The notes below the pieces were generated by a model. It did no database searches and was not told where the DNA came from. It saw only the letters and a list, made by a program, of their open reading frames with translations. From an uncultured Oscillospiraceae bacterium (GTDB taxonomy: Bacteria > Bacillota > Clostridia > Oscillospirales > Oscillospiraceae): a stretch of 29,410 nucleotides of DNA. The position numbers and the translations under genes were made by a program. This document shows positions 7,307 to 14,944 of the stretch, in pieces (position 1 is the first letter of the stretch; every line of letters begins with the position of its first letter). Location of the stretch: assembly GCA_934589525.1 (NCBI GenBank), contig CAKTOB010000028.1, positions 1-29,410 on the forward strand, written 5' to 3'.

Positions 7307-7322
7307 GAGCGGGAAGAATATC
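7299..7322. promoter_or_regulatory. Perfect dyad over the -10 box and start site (operator candidate)
   Basis: GATATTCT (7299-7306) and AGAATATC (7315-7322) are exact inverted repeats separated by 8 bp. The left half contains the -10 hexamer and the right half lies just past the predicted start site. This is the classic position for a dimeric repressor. As RNA only the right half would be transcribed, so it is better explained as a DNA site than as a hairpin. The protein is unknown, and no regulator gene lies next to it. Confidence 0.5.
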
Positions 7323-7324
7323 CC

Positions 7325-7509
7325 AACAGGAAGTGCGTCCAACGGCAGATGCTTGCCGTTGGCAGGAAAGTCGGGTGAGAAGCCCGCGCGGTCCCGCCGC
7401 TGTGTGCATGAACACATGGATCATGTGCTCTTGGCTGCTCCAATTCGCCATTGGATTTTTTCTGAGAAGGCGGAGCAGCGAATGCAAGCCAGAAAGCCTG
7501 CTTCCTGTT
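7325..7509 (+). promoter_or_regulatory. Cobalamin (B12) riboswitch aptamer
   Basis: Helix P1 is AACAGGAAG (7325-7333) with CTTCCTGTT (7501-7509), nine perfect pairs. A hairpin CAACGGCA/TGCCGTTG follows (7340-7347 with 7354-7361). The conserved core reads GGAAAGTCGGGTGAGAAGCC, then GCGCGGTCCCGCCGCTGTG (7386-7404), a B12-riboswitch hallmark. A long variable arm is closed by GCTGCTCC/GGAGCAGC (7434-7441 with 7472-7479). The 3' box GCAAGCCAGAAAGCCTGC (7484-7501) is the B12-box region. The RNA binds adenosyl- or methyl-type cobalamins and represses the downstream importer genes. Its ligand subtype cannot be told by eye. Confidence 0.93.
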
Positions 7510-7698
7510 TCCCCAGTGTTCACGTGGAGATGAATCTGCCTGGGGCAAGGGGCCCTTTTTATGGGGCCGAATGCATGATGGATCGGGGAAGGGAACATTG
7601 TCTGCTGCTGTAAAAGTGGACGGCAGGCGGTTTCTTTCCTTCTTTTAGGGAAAGGGAGTTCTTTGGGGAGCAGAAAAAATAGAAAGAAGGTTATTCGT
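7510..7698 (+). promoter_or_regulatory. Expression platform of the B12 riboswitch (candidate ribosome-binding-site sequestration)
   Basis: No clean terminator (stable stem plus long T-run) is visible between aptamer and gene. CCCCAG/CTGGGG (7511-7516 with 7540-7545) and GGCCC/GGGCC (7551-7555 with 7564-7568) are possible helices, and a T5 run sits between the latter two strands. Nearer the gene, CCTTCTTT (7638-7645) is perfectly complementary to AAAGAAGG (7683-7690), the btuF ribosome binding site. A competing hairpin CTTTCC/GGAAAG (7634-7639 with 7649-7654) overlaps it. This suggests control of translation initiation, by inference only. Confidence 0.45.
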
Positions 7699-8865
7699 AT
7701 GAATCAAAACTCCCTGAAAAAATTCCTTTGCCTGCTGCTTACCCTGACGGCGTTGCTGGGCCTGGCAGCCTGCGGGAATGGAAACAACGCCGCGGCAACC
7801 ACTGCGGCGGCCCAGACAACACAGCCGGAGACGGTTGCGGAAACTACGGCAGAGACCACTGAGGAAACACAGGCTGCGCCTACCACCATTACGCTGACGG
7901 ATAATGTCGGCCGTGAGGTGGAGCTGCCTTACCCGGTGGAGACCTGCGCGGTGGCGCTGCGCTATACCAATGAGCTGATCCGTGCCTGCGGTGCCATTGA
8001 CAAGGTTATCGCGGTGGACCTGAATACGGCCCAGGACCGGGAGTATTGGGGAATGTTTGACCCCGATGAGGTGATCGGCAAGGGCCAGCGGGAGCTGGAC
8101 TACGAGAAGATCATCTCCCTGAATCCCCAGGTCCTGATCCTGCCCTCCAACGGCAGCTATGAGGAAGCCATCGAAAACCTGACTCCCTTTGGAATCAAGG
8201 TATTTGTGATTTCCGGCTACGATACGGATGATTTTGCCAACCAGTGTGACAATATCGGCAAGATGTTTGGTGTGGAAGAGTCTGCGCAGCGGTTTAAGAA
8301 TTACTTCCTGGACAAGCTGGATTATATTGACAAGCAGCTGGCAGGTGTGCCGGAGCGTACTTACTACTGCGAATCCAACAAGGATTATTCCGCCGTGCTG
8401 CCTGGCAATACGTTCTATCGGATGTTTGAGCTGGCCCACGGGAAAAACATCTTTGCACAGGATGCGGATACCATCAACGCCAAAGAGGTTGACCCGGAAG
8501 AAGTGCTGAAGCGGAACCCGGATGTGATCATTAAGGTCATCACCCCCGATGCGGCGCGGGCCGGAACCGGACTATATGAGCCTCCCACGAAGGAGCAGTT
8601 CCAGCAGTGCTATGCGAACATTCTGGCCCGTCCCGGTTGGAAGGATATTGCTGCTGTTCAGAACGATGACATCTACTTCATGACGCAGTTCAGCCATGGC
8701 GGCGCCTGCAAGCTGGTGGGTACCATGTATGCGGCAAAGTGGCTGTACCCTGATCTGCTGCCTGATCTGGATCCGGATGAAGTGTTCCGCGCCTGGATGG
8801 AGGACTTCCAGGGCTTCAAGAACGTGGAAGGCCACTTCTGGTCTGGATCTGAACTGCACGCGTGA
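7699..8865 (+). CDS. btuF: Corrinoid ABC transporter substrate-binding lipoprotein
   Basis: The 388-residue protein starts with a lipoprotein signal: K7 K8, a leucine-rich core, and the lipobox L-A-A-C with C25 as the lipidated residue. A Thr/Ala/Glu-rich linker (about residues 27-65) tethers the binding domain to the outer face of the membrane. The rest is a class III periplasmic-binding fold (Fe/siderophore/B12 group), with D-N-V-G-R-E-V-E-L-P at its start and N-P-D-V-I-I-K-V late in the second lobe. Sequence alone would also allow an iron-siderophore receptor. The upstream cobalamin riboswitch argues for corrinoids. ATG 7699 has AAGAAGG 8 nt upstream; an in-frame TTG at 7663 would wrongly extend the signal peptide. 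Confidence 0.85.
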   Translation: MNQNSLKKFLCLLLTLTALLGLAACGNGNNAAATTAAAQTTQPETVAETTAETTEETQAAPTTITLTDNVGREVELPYPVETCAVALRYTNELIRACGAIDKVIAVDLNTAQDREYWGMFDPDEVIGKGQRELDYEKIISLNPQVLILPSNGSYEEAIENLTPFGIKVFVISGYDTDDFANQCDNIGKMFGVEESAQRFKNYFLDKLDYIDKQLAGVPERTYYCESNKDYSAVLPGNTFYRMFELAHGKNIFAQDADTINAKEVDPEEVLKRNPDVIIKVITPDAARAGTGLYEPPTKEQFQQCYANILARPGWKDIAAVQNDDIYFMTQFSHGGACKLVGTMYAAKWLYPDLLPDLDPDEVFRAWMEDFQGFKNVEGHFWSGSELHA

Positions 8866-9941
8866 GTAGAAAAATGAGAGCGCGGCAGTCCGGTGCGGCT
8901 GGACTGCTGGAGCAATATGAAGCCGGACAGGCAAAAAACGTTGCCGTGATTTTGGCCGGTGTGGTGCTCATGTTGGCCCTGGCCGTGATTTTTGCGGCAC
9001 TGGGCGCTACGGATACTTCTCCTGTGGACATTCTGCGAACCGTGGGCTGCCTGCTTCAGGGCAAGGAGTTGACAACACCGCAGATGGTCATTTTGCGGCT
9101 GCGACTGCCACGGGTGGTGATGGCGATGCTGGCGGGGGCGGGGCTTTCGGTCTCCGGTGCCGCTATGCAGGGCATTACCCGGAATCCGCTGGTGAGCCCC
9201 TTTACAATTGGTGTTTCCAATGCGGCGGCCTTCGGCGCATCACTGTCTATCGTGTTTGGCTGGGGTATACTGCCAGGGACAGAGACTGGAACGGTCATAA
9301 CGGCTTCCATGCTGGCCTTTGCCTCCGCAGCGCTGGTATATCTGGTGTCTCTGCGGGCGGGGCTGGGGCCGGAAAGCCTGGTGCTGACGGGAATAGCCAT
9401 CAACTATCTGTTCAGCGCGGCTACTTCACTGATCCAGTATTTTGCAGATGAACACAAACTGGCAGCGGCGGTGGCCTGGGCTTTTGGCTCGTTTAACGGT
9501 GTTCAGTGGCGGGAGGTTGCGACTACGGCGGTCGCGGTGCTGGTTACCGGCGTGGCACTCTTCTTCTGTGCCCCGTCCCTGGACTTGCTGTCCTCCGGCG
9601 ATGACGAGGTCGCAAGCTCTATGGGGATTAACCCCAAACGTGTGCGTGTCCTGGCAGGAGCTCTTTCAGTCATTTCCACGGCAGCGATCATCAGTTTTAC
9701 AGGTGTCATTGGATTCATCGGTTTGGCGGGGCCCCATATTGCGCGGCTGCTTCTTGGAAGCGGACACCGCAATTTGATTCCTTTTTCCGCAGTGGTTGGG
9801 GCGATCCTGACGCTCGCGGCAGATACGATCGGACGGCTGATCCTTGCCCCGATTTTGATCCCTGTCGGTATTGTGGTTTCGTTCCTTGGTGTGCCGATTT
9901 TTGTCAACCTGATTCTGACACGCTGGAAAGGAGGGGCCTGA
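8862..9941 (+). CDS. btuC: Corrinoid ABC transporter permease (FecCD/BtuC family)
   Basis: The 359-residue, very hydrophobic protein belongs to the FecCD/BtuC permease family, which usually has about ten membrane helices. Family landmarks are R-L-R-L-P-R-V-V-M-A in the first third, followed by G-A-A-M-Q-G-I-T-R-N-P-L. Later come G-F-I-G-L-A-G-P-H-I-A-R, the coupling region that meets the ATPase, and the C-terminal P-V-G-I-V-V-S-F-L-G-V-P segment. Two permease copies with the BtuD dimer would form the import channel. The GTG at 8862 overlaps the btuF stop by 4 nt. An ATG at 8874 is an alternative start, and neither has a strong ribosome binding site, so translational coupling to btuF is likely. 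Confidence 0.9.
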   Translation: MSRKMRARQSGAAGLLEQYEAGQAKNVAVILAGVVLMLALAVIFAALGATDTSPVDILRTVGCLLQGKELTTPQMVILRLRLPRVVMAMLAGAGLSVSGAAMQGITRNPLVSPFTIGVSNAAAFGASLSIVFGWGILPGTETGTVITASMLAFASAALVYLVSLRAGLGPESLVLTGIAINYLFSAATSLIQYFADEHKLAAAVAWAFGSFNGVQWREVATTAVAVLVTGVALFFCAPSLDLLSSGDDEVASSMGINPKRVRVLAGALSVISTAAIISFTGVIGFIGLAGPHIARLLLGSGHRNLIPFSAVVGAILTLAADTIGRLILAPILIPVGIVVSFLGVPIFVNLILTRWKGGA

Positions 9942-10700
9942 ATGCCGCTAACAGTGGAAAACCTGTGCTACAGCTATGGAAAGCACAATGTCCTACAGGA
10001 CATTTCCTTTACACTTCCTTCCGGTACATTTCTGGCTCTGCTTGGTCCGAATGGAACCGGAAAAACAACTCTGCTGAAGGCAATCGGGATGCTATCGCCG
10101 CCAAAATCCGGAAAATGTATCTGGAACGGACAGGACCTGGTAAAAATGGGCTCCGTTCAACGAGCCAAGCAGGTGGCTTATCTGCCGCAGAGCACCCATG
10201 TTCCATTTCCGATGAAGGCGCTGGACCTGGTGCTCCTTGGCAGATCTCCATACACCTCTTTCGCGCCGAAACGCGCGGACAGAGAAGAGGCGGTTCGGGC
10301 GCTGGAGATTCTGGGACTGGAAGACCTGGCGTTCCGGGATGTATCCCGCCTTAGCGGCGGCGAACGACAGCAGATTCTTCTGGCACGGGCATTGGTTCAG
10401 AAGCCCCAGTTGCTGCTGCTGGATGAACCCACAAGCAGCCTGGATCTGAAGAATCAGCTGCGAACTATGCGAATGGTCCAGAAGCTGTGCCGTGAAGAGG
10501 GACTTACTGCCATTACGGCAATTCATGACCTGAATCTGGCCACACTGTTTTGCAATCATTTTCTGATGCTTCAAAACAGTGTCCTATTTGCGTATGGCGG
10601 CGAAGAGGTACTGACGCCGGAAAACATTCAGGCCGTGTATAGTGTACCCGTCCATATTTATAATATGGACAACAGAAATTTTGTAATGCCTGTTCTTTAA
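9942..10700 (+). CDS. btuD: Corrinoid ABC transporter ATP-binding protein
   Basis: This 252-residue cytoplasmic ATPase powers the importer. It has Walker A G-P-N-G-T-G-K-T (35-42), a Q-loop glutamine at Q83, the ABC signature L-S-G-G-E (137-141), Walker B L-L-L-L-D-E-P (157-163) and the switch histidine H195 in A-I-H-D-L-N. It fits the FecE/BtuD/FhuC type. The ATG directly abuts the permease stop, with AAAGGAGGGG placed in the end of the permease gene. It is the last gene of the riboswitch-controlled operon and is followed by two hairpins. No cobalamin adenosyltransferase or cobinamide-salvage gene follows. Confidence 0.93.
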   Translation: MPLTVENLCYSYGKHNVLQDISFTLPSGTFLALLGPNGTGKTTLLKAIGMLSPPKSGKCIWNGQDLVKMGSVQRAKQVAYLPQSTHVPFPMKALDLVLLGRSPYTSFAPKRADREEAVRALEILGLEDLAFRDVSRLSGGERQQILLARALVQKPQLLLLDEPTSSLDLKNQLRTMRMVQKLCREEGLTAITAIHDLNLATLFCNHFLMLQNSVLFAYGGEEVLTPENIQAVYSVPVHIYNMDNRNFVMPVL

Positions 10701-10746
10701 AATCTTTCAGCCGAAAAGCGGCTGAGATCCCCTAATGCTCCCCTTT

Positions 10747-10775
10747 GCCGCCCTGCTGACCGCAGGGCGGCATTT
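10747..10775 (+). terminator. Terminator-like hairpin after btuD
   Basis: GCCGCCCTGC (10747-10756) and GCAGGGCGGC (10762-10771) form a perfect 10-bp stem with a 5-nt loop, followed by only ATTTCT. A second hairpin, TCAGCCG/CGGCTGA (10707-10713 with 10719-10725), precedes it without a T-run. The short T-tract means termination may be partial or factor-assisted. Confidence 0.6.
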
Positions 10776-10986
10776 CTGCATTGCACAGGGGATGAGAAAC
10801 GGGGGCTGCGAGATTTGATCTTGACAGGCGGACAGAAATTTTACATTTGCCCGAAGAATCGCCCCCCGGCGGTAAAATCTGGTTTTTCGGGGGAAAACCG
10901 GAAAGTGCCGGGGAATAAAAGAACAAAAATGCAAAATCATCGGAATGGGCGGGGAAAGCTTCCAATAAATTTATGCAGAATATCAC
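10776..10986. other. Non-coding region between the btu operon and cdaA
   Basis: No credible gene is present. A 72-codon open frame over 10815-11033 lacks a good start and runs across the cdaA promoter. One notable structure is CTGGTTTT (10879-10886) pairing with AAAACCGG (10894-10901) around a 7-nt loop. A lone TTGACA at about 10822 has no convincing -10 partner. The start of cdaA transcription is set by the promoter at 10987-11015. Confidence 0.5.
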
Positions 10987-11015
10987 TTGCCAACCGGGGG
11001 CTTTTCCGCTATAAT
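10987..11015 (+). promoter_or_regulatory. cdaA-cdaR promoter
   Basis: TTGCCA (10987-10992), a 17-bp spacer and a perfect TATAAT (11010-11015) form a strong sigma-A promoter with a start near 11022 and a leader of about 68 nt before the ATG at 11090. It may drive yicC and later genes too, since no terminator is seen downstream of cdaR. Confidence 0.85.
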
Positions 11016-11089
11016 AGACCAGATAATAGGTAAGTATACCATAGGTAATTGTGCTGTCTAAAAAAGTTGACATAAAAGAGGGTTCTAGG

Positions 11090-11959
11090 ATGGAAGCATT
11101 GCACAGTCTTCTGCAGCAGATCATGCGCATGCAATGGACCGATTATCTGGACATTGCGGTGGTTGCGTTTTTAATATATCGAATACTCCCCCTGCTCCGA
11201 ACGCCCAGTACCATCAGGGTGGCCCGGGCGGTGCTGGTGGTGGTGGTGGTGGCGGCGCTGACGGATGTGATGCATCTCTACGCCCTGCGCTTCATCGTCA
11301 ATCAGTTCCTGTCCATCGGCCTTCTGGCCCTGGTGGTGCTCTTCCAGCCGGAGCTGCGCCGGATGCTGGACCATTTGGGAAGCGTCCGCCTCCGGGGGCT
11401 TTTCGGCGGGGTCAAGCCTGTGGCGGAAATGGATATGGTCATTTCCCAGACCGTGGCGGCCTGCGACTGCATGAGCCGGGAAAAGGTGGGGGCGCTGATC
11501 GTCTTTACCCGGGAGGCTCGGCTTGACGATTATGTAAAAACCGGCACCACCATTGACGGCCTGGTTTCGGAGCAATTGATCCGGAACATCTTCTTCCCCA
11601 AGGCGGCCCTTCATGACGGGGCCATGATTATCCGGGACGGGAAGGTCAAGGCCGCAGGCTGCGTGCTGCCCCTGTCCACCAGCGACCGGCTGGCGGCGGA
11701 CCTGGGCACCCGGCACCGGGCCGGTGTGGGCATGAGCGAAAACAGCGACGCCGTGGTGGTCATCGTCTCCGAGGAGACCGGCACCATTTCCGTGGCGGTG
11801 GGCGGTATGCTCAAGCGGCATCTGGCCCCCAAAACCCTGGAAAAGCTGCTGCAAAACACCCTGTGCCCCGACCAGACGGAGACACTGAATCAGAATTTCG
11901 GGCAGGCTCTGAAGCAGAAGCTGCTGAAGAAAAAGGAGGGCCGGGATCATGAAGCGTAA
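11090..11959 (+). CDS. cdaA: Diadenylate cyclase (c-di-AMP synthase) CdaA
   Basis: CdaA joins two ATP into c-di-AMP, which controls potassium and osmolyte uptake and cell-wall balance in Gram-positives. The 289-residue protein has three N-terminal membrane helices (about residues 18-36, 44-63 and 68-86), then the cytoplasmic DAC domain with catalytic D-G-A (176-178) and R-H-R (208-210) motifs, both intact. The ATG at 11090 is chosen over the upstream GTG at 11051 because GAGGG lies 7 nt before it and the protein then begins in the usual family manner. The cdaR regulator follows with an 11-nt overlap. The glmM gene, which completes the cdaA-cdaR-glmM operon in Bacillus, is not here. Confidence 0.96.
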   Translation: MEALHSLLQQIMRMQWTDYLDIAVVAFLIYRILPLLRTPSTIRVARAVLVVVVVAALTDVMHLYALRFIVNQFLSIGLLALVVLFQPELRRMLDHLGSVRLRGLFGGVKPVAEMDMVISQTVAACDCMSREKVGALIVFTREARLDDYVKTGTTIDGLVSEQLIRNIFFPKAALHDGAMIIRDGKVKAAGCVLPLSTSDRLAADLGTRHRAGVGMSENSDAVVVIVSEETGTISVAVGGMLKRHLAPKTLEKLLQNTLCPDQTETLNQNFGQALKQKLLKKKEGRDHEA

Positions 11960-13181
11960 AATCGGTTCGGTCGTTTTGTCCGTTGCCTGTGCCTTTGCCC
12001 TGTGGCTGTATGTGATCACCGCCGTGAGCCCCGGCTCTACGGATACCTACTATAATATCCCCATCGTGTGGGAAGGGGAGTCGGTGCTGAACGAACGGGG
12101 GCTCATGGTCACGGCGGTTTCCTCCAATACGGTGAATCTGCGGCTGTCCGGCAACCGTTCGGATTTGAGCAAGGTCAATTCCGGCAATATTACCATCAAA
12201 GCGGACCTTTCCAAAATCTACGAGCCGGGGACGCAAATTCCCCTGACCTATACAAGCCCCACCTTCCCCGGTGACGTGGCCAGCAACGCCTTCGTCATCG
12301 AGTCCAAGGAGCCGGACAGCATTTATATCACCGTGGTCAAGCGGGTCAGCAAGTCCGTGCCCGTGGAAGTGGTCTGGGTGGGCACCACCGCTGAGGGCTT
12401 CATGATCGACCGGGAGAACAAGACCCTGGACCATCCGGAGGTCACGGTGACGGGCCCCGAGTCCGTGGTCAATACCATTGCCAAGGCCACCATTACCGTG
12501 GACCTGGACGGACGGCGGGAATCCATTAGCGAAACCTATAATTACACCCTTTGCGACGACCAGGGGGAACCTGTGGATGCCAAGCTCATTACCACGGATG
12601 TGGAGCAGATCCGGCTGGATGTGACCATCCGGGCGGTCAAAGATCTGCGGCTGACCTACACCCTGAACCCCGGCGGCGGGGCCAATGCCGAAAACACCAC
12701 GGTGAAGCTCAGCGCCGAGACCATCCGGGTCTCCGGCAGCGAGGCGGCCCTGGAAAACCTGGGGGACACCCTGTCCATCGGCAGCATCAACCTGGCGGAC
12801 ATTACAAGAGACACCACCCTGACCTTTGGCGTGGCGCTGCCGGAGGGCATCACCAATCTGACCGGCGTCAATGAGGTCACGGCGGAGGTCACCTTCCATG
12901 GCCTGGCCACCAAGGAAATGACCGTGGCCCAGATCGAGGCCGTCAACGTCCCTGAGGGATTGGAAGTGGAGCTGATCACGGAAAAGCTCACCGTCACCCT
13001 CCGGGGCCCCACGGAGCAGATTTCCAAGGTAACGCCGGAAGATGTCACCGCCATTGCGGACTTTACCGGCGCGGAGGTGGGCACCTCCACCTTTAAGACC
13101 AGCCTGCGGCTTGCCGAGGGCTTTGAGAATCTGGGGACCCTCAAAACAGAGAGCGTCTCCGCCAAGATCCAAAAGAAATGA
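11949..13181 (+). CDS. cdaR: CdaR/YbbR-domain regulator of CdaA
   Basis: The 410-residue protein has one N-terminal membrane helix (about residues 7-26, V-V-L-S-V-A-C-A-F-A-L-W-L-Y-V) and an extracytoplasmic part made of about four YbbR-type beta repeats. They are recognisable by spaced segments such as V-T-V-T-G-P-E-S-V-V-N, I-R-V-S-G-S-E-A-A-L-E-N and V-T-L-R-G-P-T-E-Q-I. In other Gram-positives CdaR binds CdaA through the membrane and tunes c-di-AMP output. An AAGGAGGG ribosome binding site lies inside the end of cdaA. A typical protein of this family; what it senses outside the cell is unknown. Confidence 0.93.
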   Translation: MKRKIGSVVLSVACAFALWLYVITAVSPGSTDTYYNIPIVWEGESVLNERGLMVTAVSSNTVNLRLSGNRSDLSKVNSGNITIKADLSKIYEPGTQIPLTYTSPTFPGDVASNAFVIESKEPDSIYITVVKRVSKSVPVEVVWVGTTAEGFMIDRENKTLDHPEVTVTGPESVVNTIAKATITVDLDGRRESISETYNYTLCDDQGEPVDAKLITTDVEQIRLDVTIRAVKDLRLTYTLNPGGGANAENTTVKLSAETIRVSGSEAALENLGDTLSIGSINLADITRDTTLTFGVALPEGITNLTGVNEVTAEVTFHGLATKEMTVAQIEAVNVPEGLEVELITEKLTVTLRGPTEQISKVTPEDVTAIADFTGAEVGTSTFKTSLRLAEGFENLGTLKTESVSAKIQKK

Positions 13182-13200
13182 GCGGAAGGAGATCATGACC

Positions 13201-14079
13201 ATGGTTAAAAGCATGACCGGCTACGGCCGGGCAGTGGAAACGGTCAATGGCCGGGAATTTACCGTGGAGGTACGCAGCGTCAACAACCGGTATCTGGACT
13301 GCACGGTGAAGCTGCCCAGAGGCCTTTCCTTCGGAGAGGACGCGGTCAAACAGGCGGTGAAGGCCAGAATCACCCGGGGCAAGGTGGACGTATTCGTGTC
13401 CGTCCGTTCCGAGGGGGCCCAGGATACCACCGTCAGCCTGAACAAGCCCATGGTGGAGGGCTATATTGCCGCCATGGAGCAGATGAAGCGGGACTATGGC
13501 CTTTCGGGGGACATTACCGTTGCCATGGTGGCGGCCCTTCCCGAGGCCTTCCTGCTGGACAAACCTCAGGTGGATGAAGAGCAGCTGCTGAAGGATTTCC
13601 TCAGCGTGACAGACAAGGCCTTGGGGGCCTTCGATGCCATGCGCCGGGTGGAGGGCCAGGCCCTGGAGCAGGACCTGCGCTCCAGAGGGAGCACGGTGCT
13701 CTCATTGGTGGAGCAAGTAGAGGGCGGCAGCGCCCAGACCGTGACGGATTATCGGCTGCGGCTGGAAAACAAGCTCAAGGAGGTCTTGGCCAGTACCTCC
13801 ATTGATGAAAGCCGCATCCTCACCGAGGCGGCCATCTTTGCCGACAAGGTGGCGGTGGATGAAGAAACCGTCCGCCTGCGCAGCCACCTGAACCAGATGA
13901 ACACCATGCTGGAAACCGGCGAGCCCATCGGCCGGAAGCTGGATTTCCTGTTACAGGAGATGAACCGGGAGGCCAACACCATCGGCTCCAAGTGTACGGA
14001 CGTAAGGCTTGCGAAAGTGGTGGTGGAGATCAAGGCCGAGCTGGAAAAGATCAGGGAACAGACCCAGAACATCGAGTAA
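13201..14079 (+). CDS. yicC: YicC/YloC family endoribonuclease
   Basis: The 292-residue protein begins M-V-K-S-M-T-G-Y-G-R and contains V-E-V-R-S-V-N-N-R-Y-L-D. It ends with the conserved G-R-K-L-D-F-L-L-Q-E-M-N-R-E-A-N-T-I-G-S-K block, all diagnostic of the YicC family. Members are reported as metal-dependent endoribonucleases with a role in RNA turnover. Two ATGs lie close together. The one at 13201 is preferred because AGGAG at 13187-13191 is 9 nt from it and only 3 nt from the ATG at 13195. The family commonly heads the remA-gmk-rpoZ series, as it does here. It lies 19 nt after cdaR without a terminator. Confidence 0.95.
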   Translation: MVKSMTGYGRAVETVNGREFTVEVRSVNNRYLDCTVKLPRGLSFGEDAVKQAVKARITRGKVDVFVSVRSEGAQDTTVSLNKPMVEGYIAAMEQMKRDYGLSGDITVAMVAALPEAFLLDKPQVDEEQLLKDFLSVTDKALGAFDAMRRVEGQALEQDLRSRGSTVLSLVEQVEGGSAQTVTDYRLRLENKLKEVLASTSIDESRILTEAAIFADKVAVDEETVRLRSHLNQMNTMLETGEPIGRKLDFLLQEMNREANTIGSKCTDVRLAKVVVEIKAELEKIREQTQNIE

Positions 14080-14088
14080 GGAGGGGCC

Positions 14089-14352
14089 ATGAAGCTCATC
14101 AACATCGGTTTTGGAAGTATGCTGGCAGCCGGACGGGTGCTGGCCATTCTGAGCCCGGATTCCGCCCCCATCAAGCGCATTATGCAGGAGGCCAAGGACC
14201 GGGGCATGCTGATCGACGCCTCCTACGGCAGAAAGACCCAAAGTGTAATTCTCATGGATACGGACCATGTGATTTTATCCGCCCTGTCCTGCGAGACCCT
14301 GACGGCCCGATGGATGGGAAACCAGGGGGCGGAACAAGAGGAGAGAGAGTAA
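14089..14352 (+). CDS. remA: RemA family DNA-binding regulator (DUF370)
   Basis: The 87-residue protein has the RemA pattern: [10 protein letters not shown] near the start, S-P-D-S-A-P-I-K-R in the middle, and [13 protein letters not shown] just after it. RemA forms DNA-binding rings and activates matrix and osmoprotection genes in Bacillus. Its role in non-Bacillus Clostridia is little known, yet it is widely kept between yicC and gmk. An AAGGAGGGG ribosome binding site precedes the ATG. The stop codon directly abuts the GTG start of gmk, so the two are translationally linked. Confidence 0.93.
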   Translation: MKLINIGFGSMLAAGRVLAILSPDSAPIKRIMQEAKDRGMLIDASYGRKTQSVILMDTDHVILSALSCETLTARWMGNQGAEQEERE

Positions 14353-14895
14353 GTGGGAAAGCTGATTGTGATTTCCGGTGCCTCCGGCGTGGGAAAGGGC
14401 ACTGTTGTGAAGGCCATGATGGCCCGGCGGCAGGACCTGTTCTTTTCCGTGTCCGCCACCACCCGGCCCCCCAGGCCCGGGGAAGTGGACGGCAGGGACT
14501 ATTATTTCGTCACCCGGGAAACCTTCGAGGCCATGATCGCCCGGGGAGAGATGCTGGAATATGACGAGCACGCAAAGAACTATTACGGCACCCCCAAGGC
14601 CCAGGTAGAGGAAAAACGGAAAATGGGCCATGTGCTGCTGGATATTGAGCCCAACGGTGCAAAGAATGTGAAAAACAATTACCCGGAGGCGGTGCTGGTA
14701 TTCATCATGCCCCCTTCCGTGGAGGAGCTGGAGCGGCGGCTCCGGGGCCGGAACGACACCCCTGAGGACCAGATCACCATCCGCATGGAGCGGGCCAAAT
14801 GGGAGATGGACCAGCGGGTCTGGTATGACCATGTGGTGGTCAATGACGACGCGGAGCGCTGCGCCCAGGAAATTCTGGCCCTCATCGATCAATAA
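14353..14895 (+). CDS. gmk: Guanylate kinase
   Basis: Gmk phosphorylates GMP/dGMP to GDP/dGDP with ATP, feeding GTP and, indirectly, ppGpp pools. The 180-residue protein shows the P-loop G-A-S-G-V-G-K-G-T at residues 9-17. GMP-binding elements include S-A-T-T-R-P-P-R-P-G-E-V-D-G and G-E-M-L-E-Y-D-E-H, and a later arginine-rich lid reads R-R-L-R-G-R-N-D-T. The start is a GTG directly after the remA stop, with AAGAGGAG in the end of remA as its ribosome binding site. No ATG lies upstream in frame, and translation from the GTG gives the expected N-terminus. The length is slightly shorter than the usual 190-205. Confidence 0.96.
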   Translation: MGKLIVISGASGVGKGTVVKAMMARRQDLFFSVSATTRPPRPGEVDGRDYYFVTRETFEAMIARGEMLEYDEHAKNYYGTPKAQVEEKRKMGHVLLDIEPNGAKNVKNNYPEAVLVFIMPPSVEELERRLRGRNDTPEDQITIRMERAKWEMDQRVWYDHVVVNDDAERCAQEILALIDQ

Positions 14896-14944
14896 ACCCA
14901 TTCATTTATTATAAACGAGTTTCTATTTTATTGGAGGAATTAGA

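Noticed and set aside
7278..7613. 111-codon open frame across the B12 riboswitch
   Set aside because: The region is clearly a structured RNA with conserved cobalamin riboswitch elements. The frame has no ribosome binding site and the RNA explains its sequence.
7663..7698. TTG start extending btuF by 12 residues
   Set aside because: It would put a charged extension before a normal lipoprotein signal peptide, and the ribosome binding site fits the ATG at 7699.
10815..11033. 72-codon open frame between btuD and cdaA
   Set aside because: No plausible ribosome binding site or good start codon, no recognisable protein pattern, and it runs across the well-supported cdaA promoter.
11062..11090. TTGACA just before cdaA as a second promoter
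   Set aside because: No -10 box lies at a suitable distance, and any transcript would begin inside the gene. The TTGCCA/TATAAT promoter at 10987-11015 is far better.
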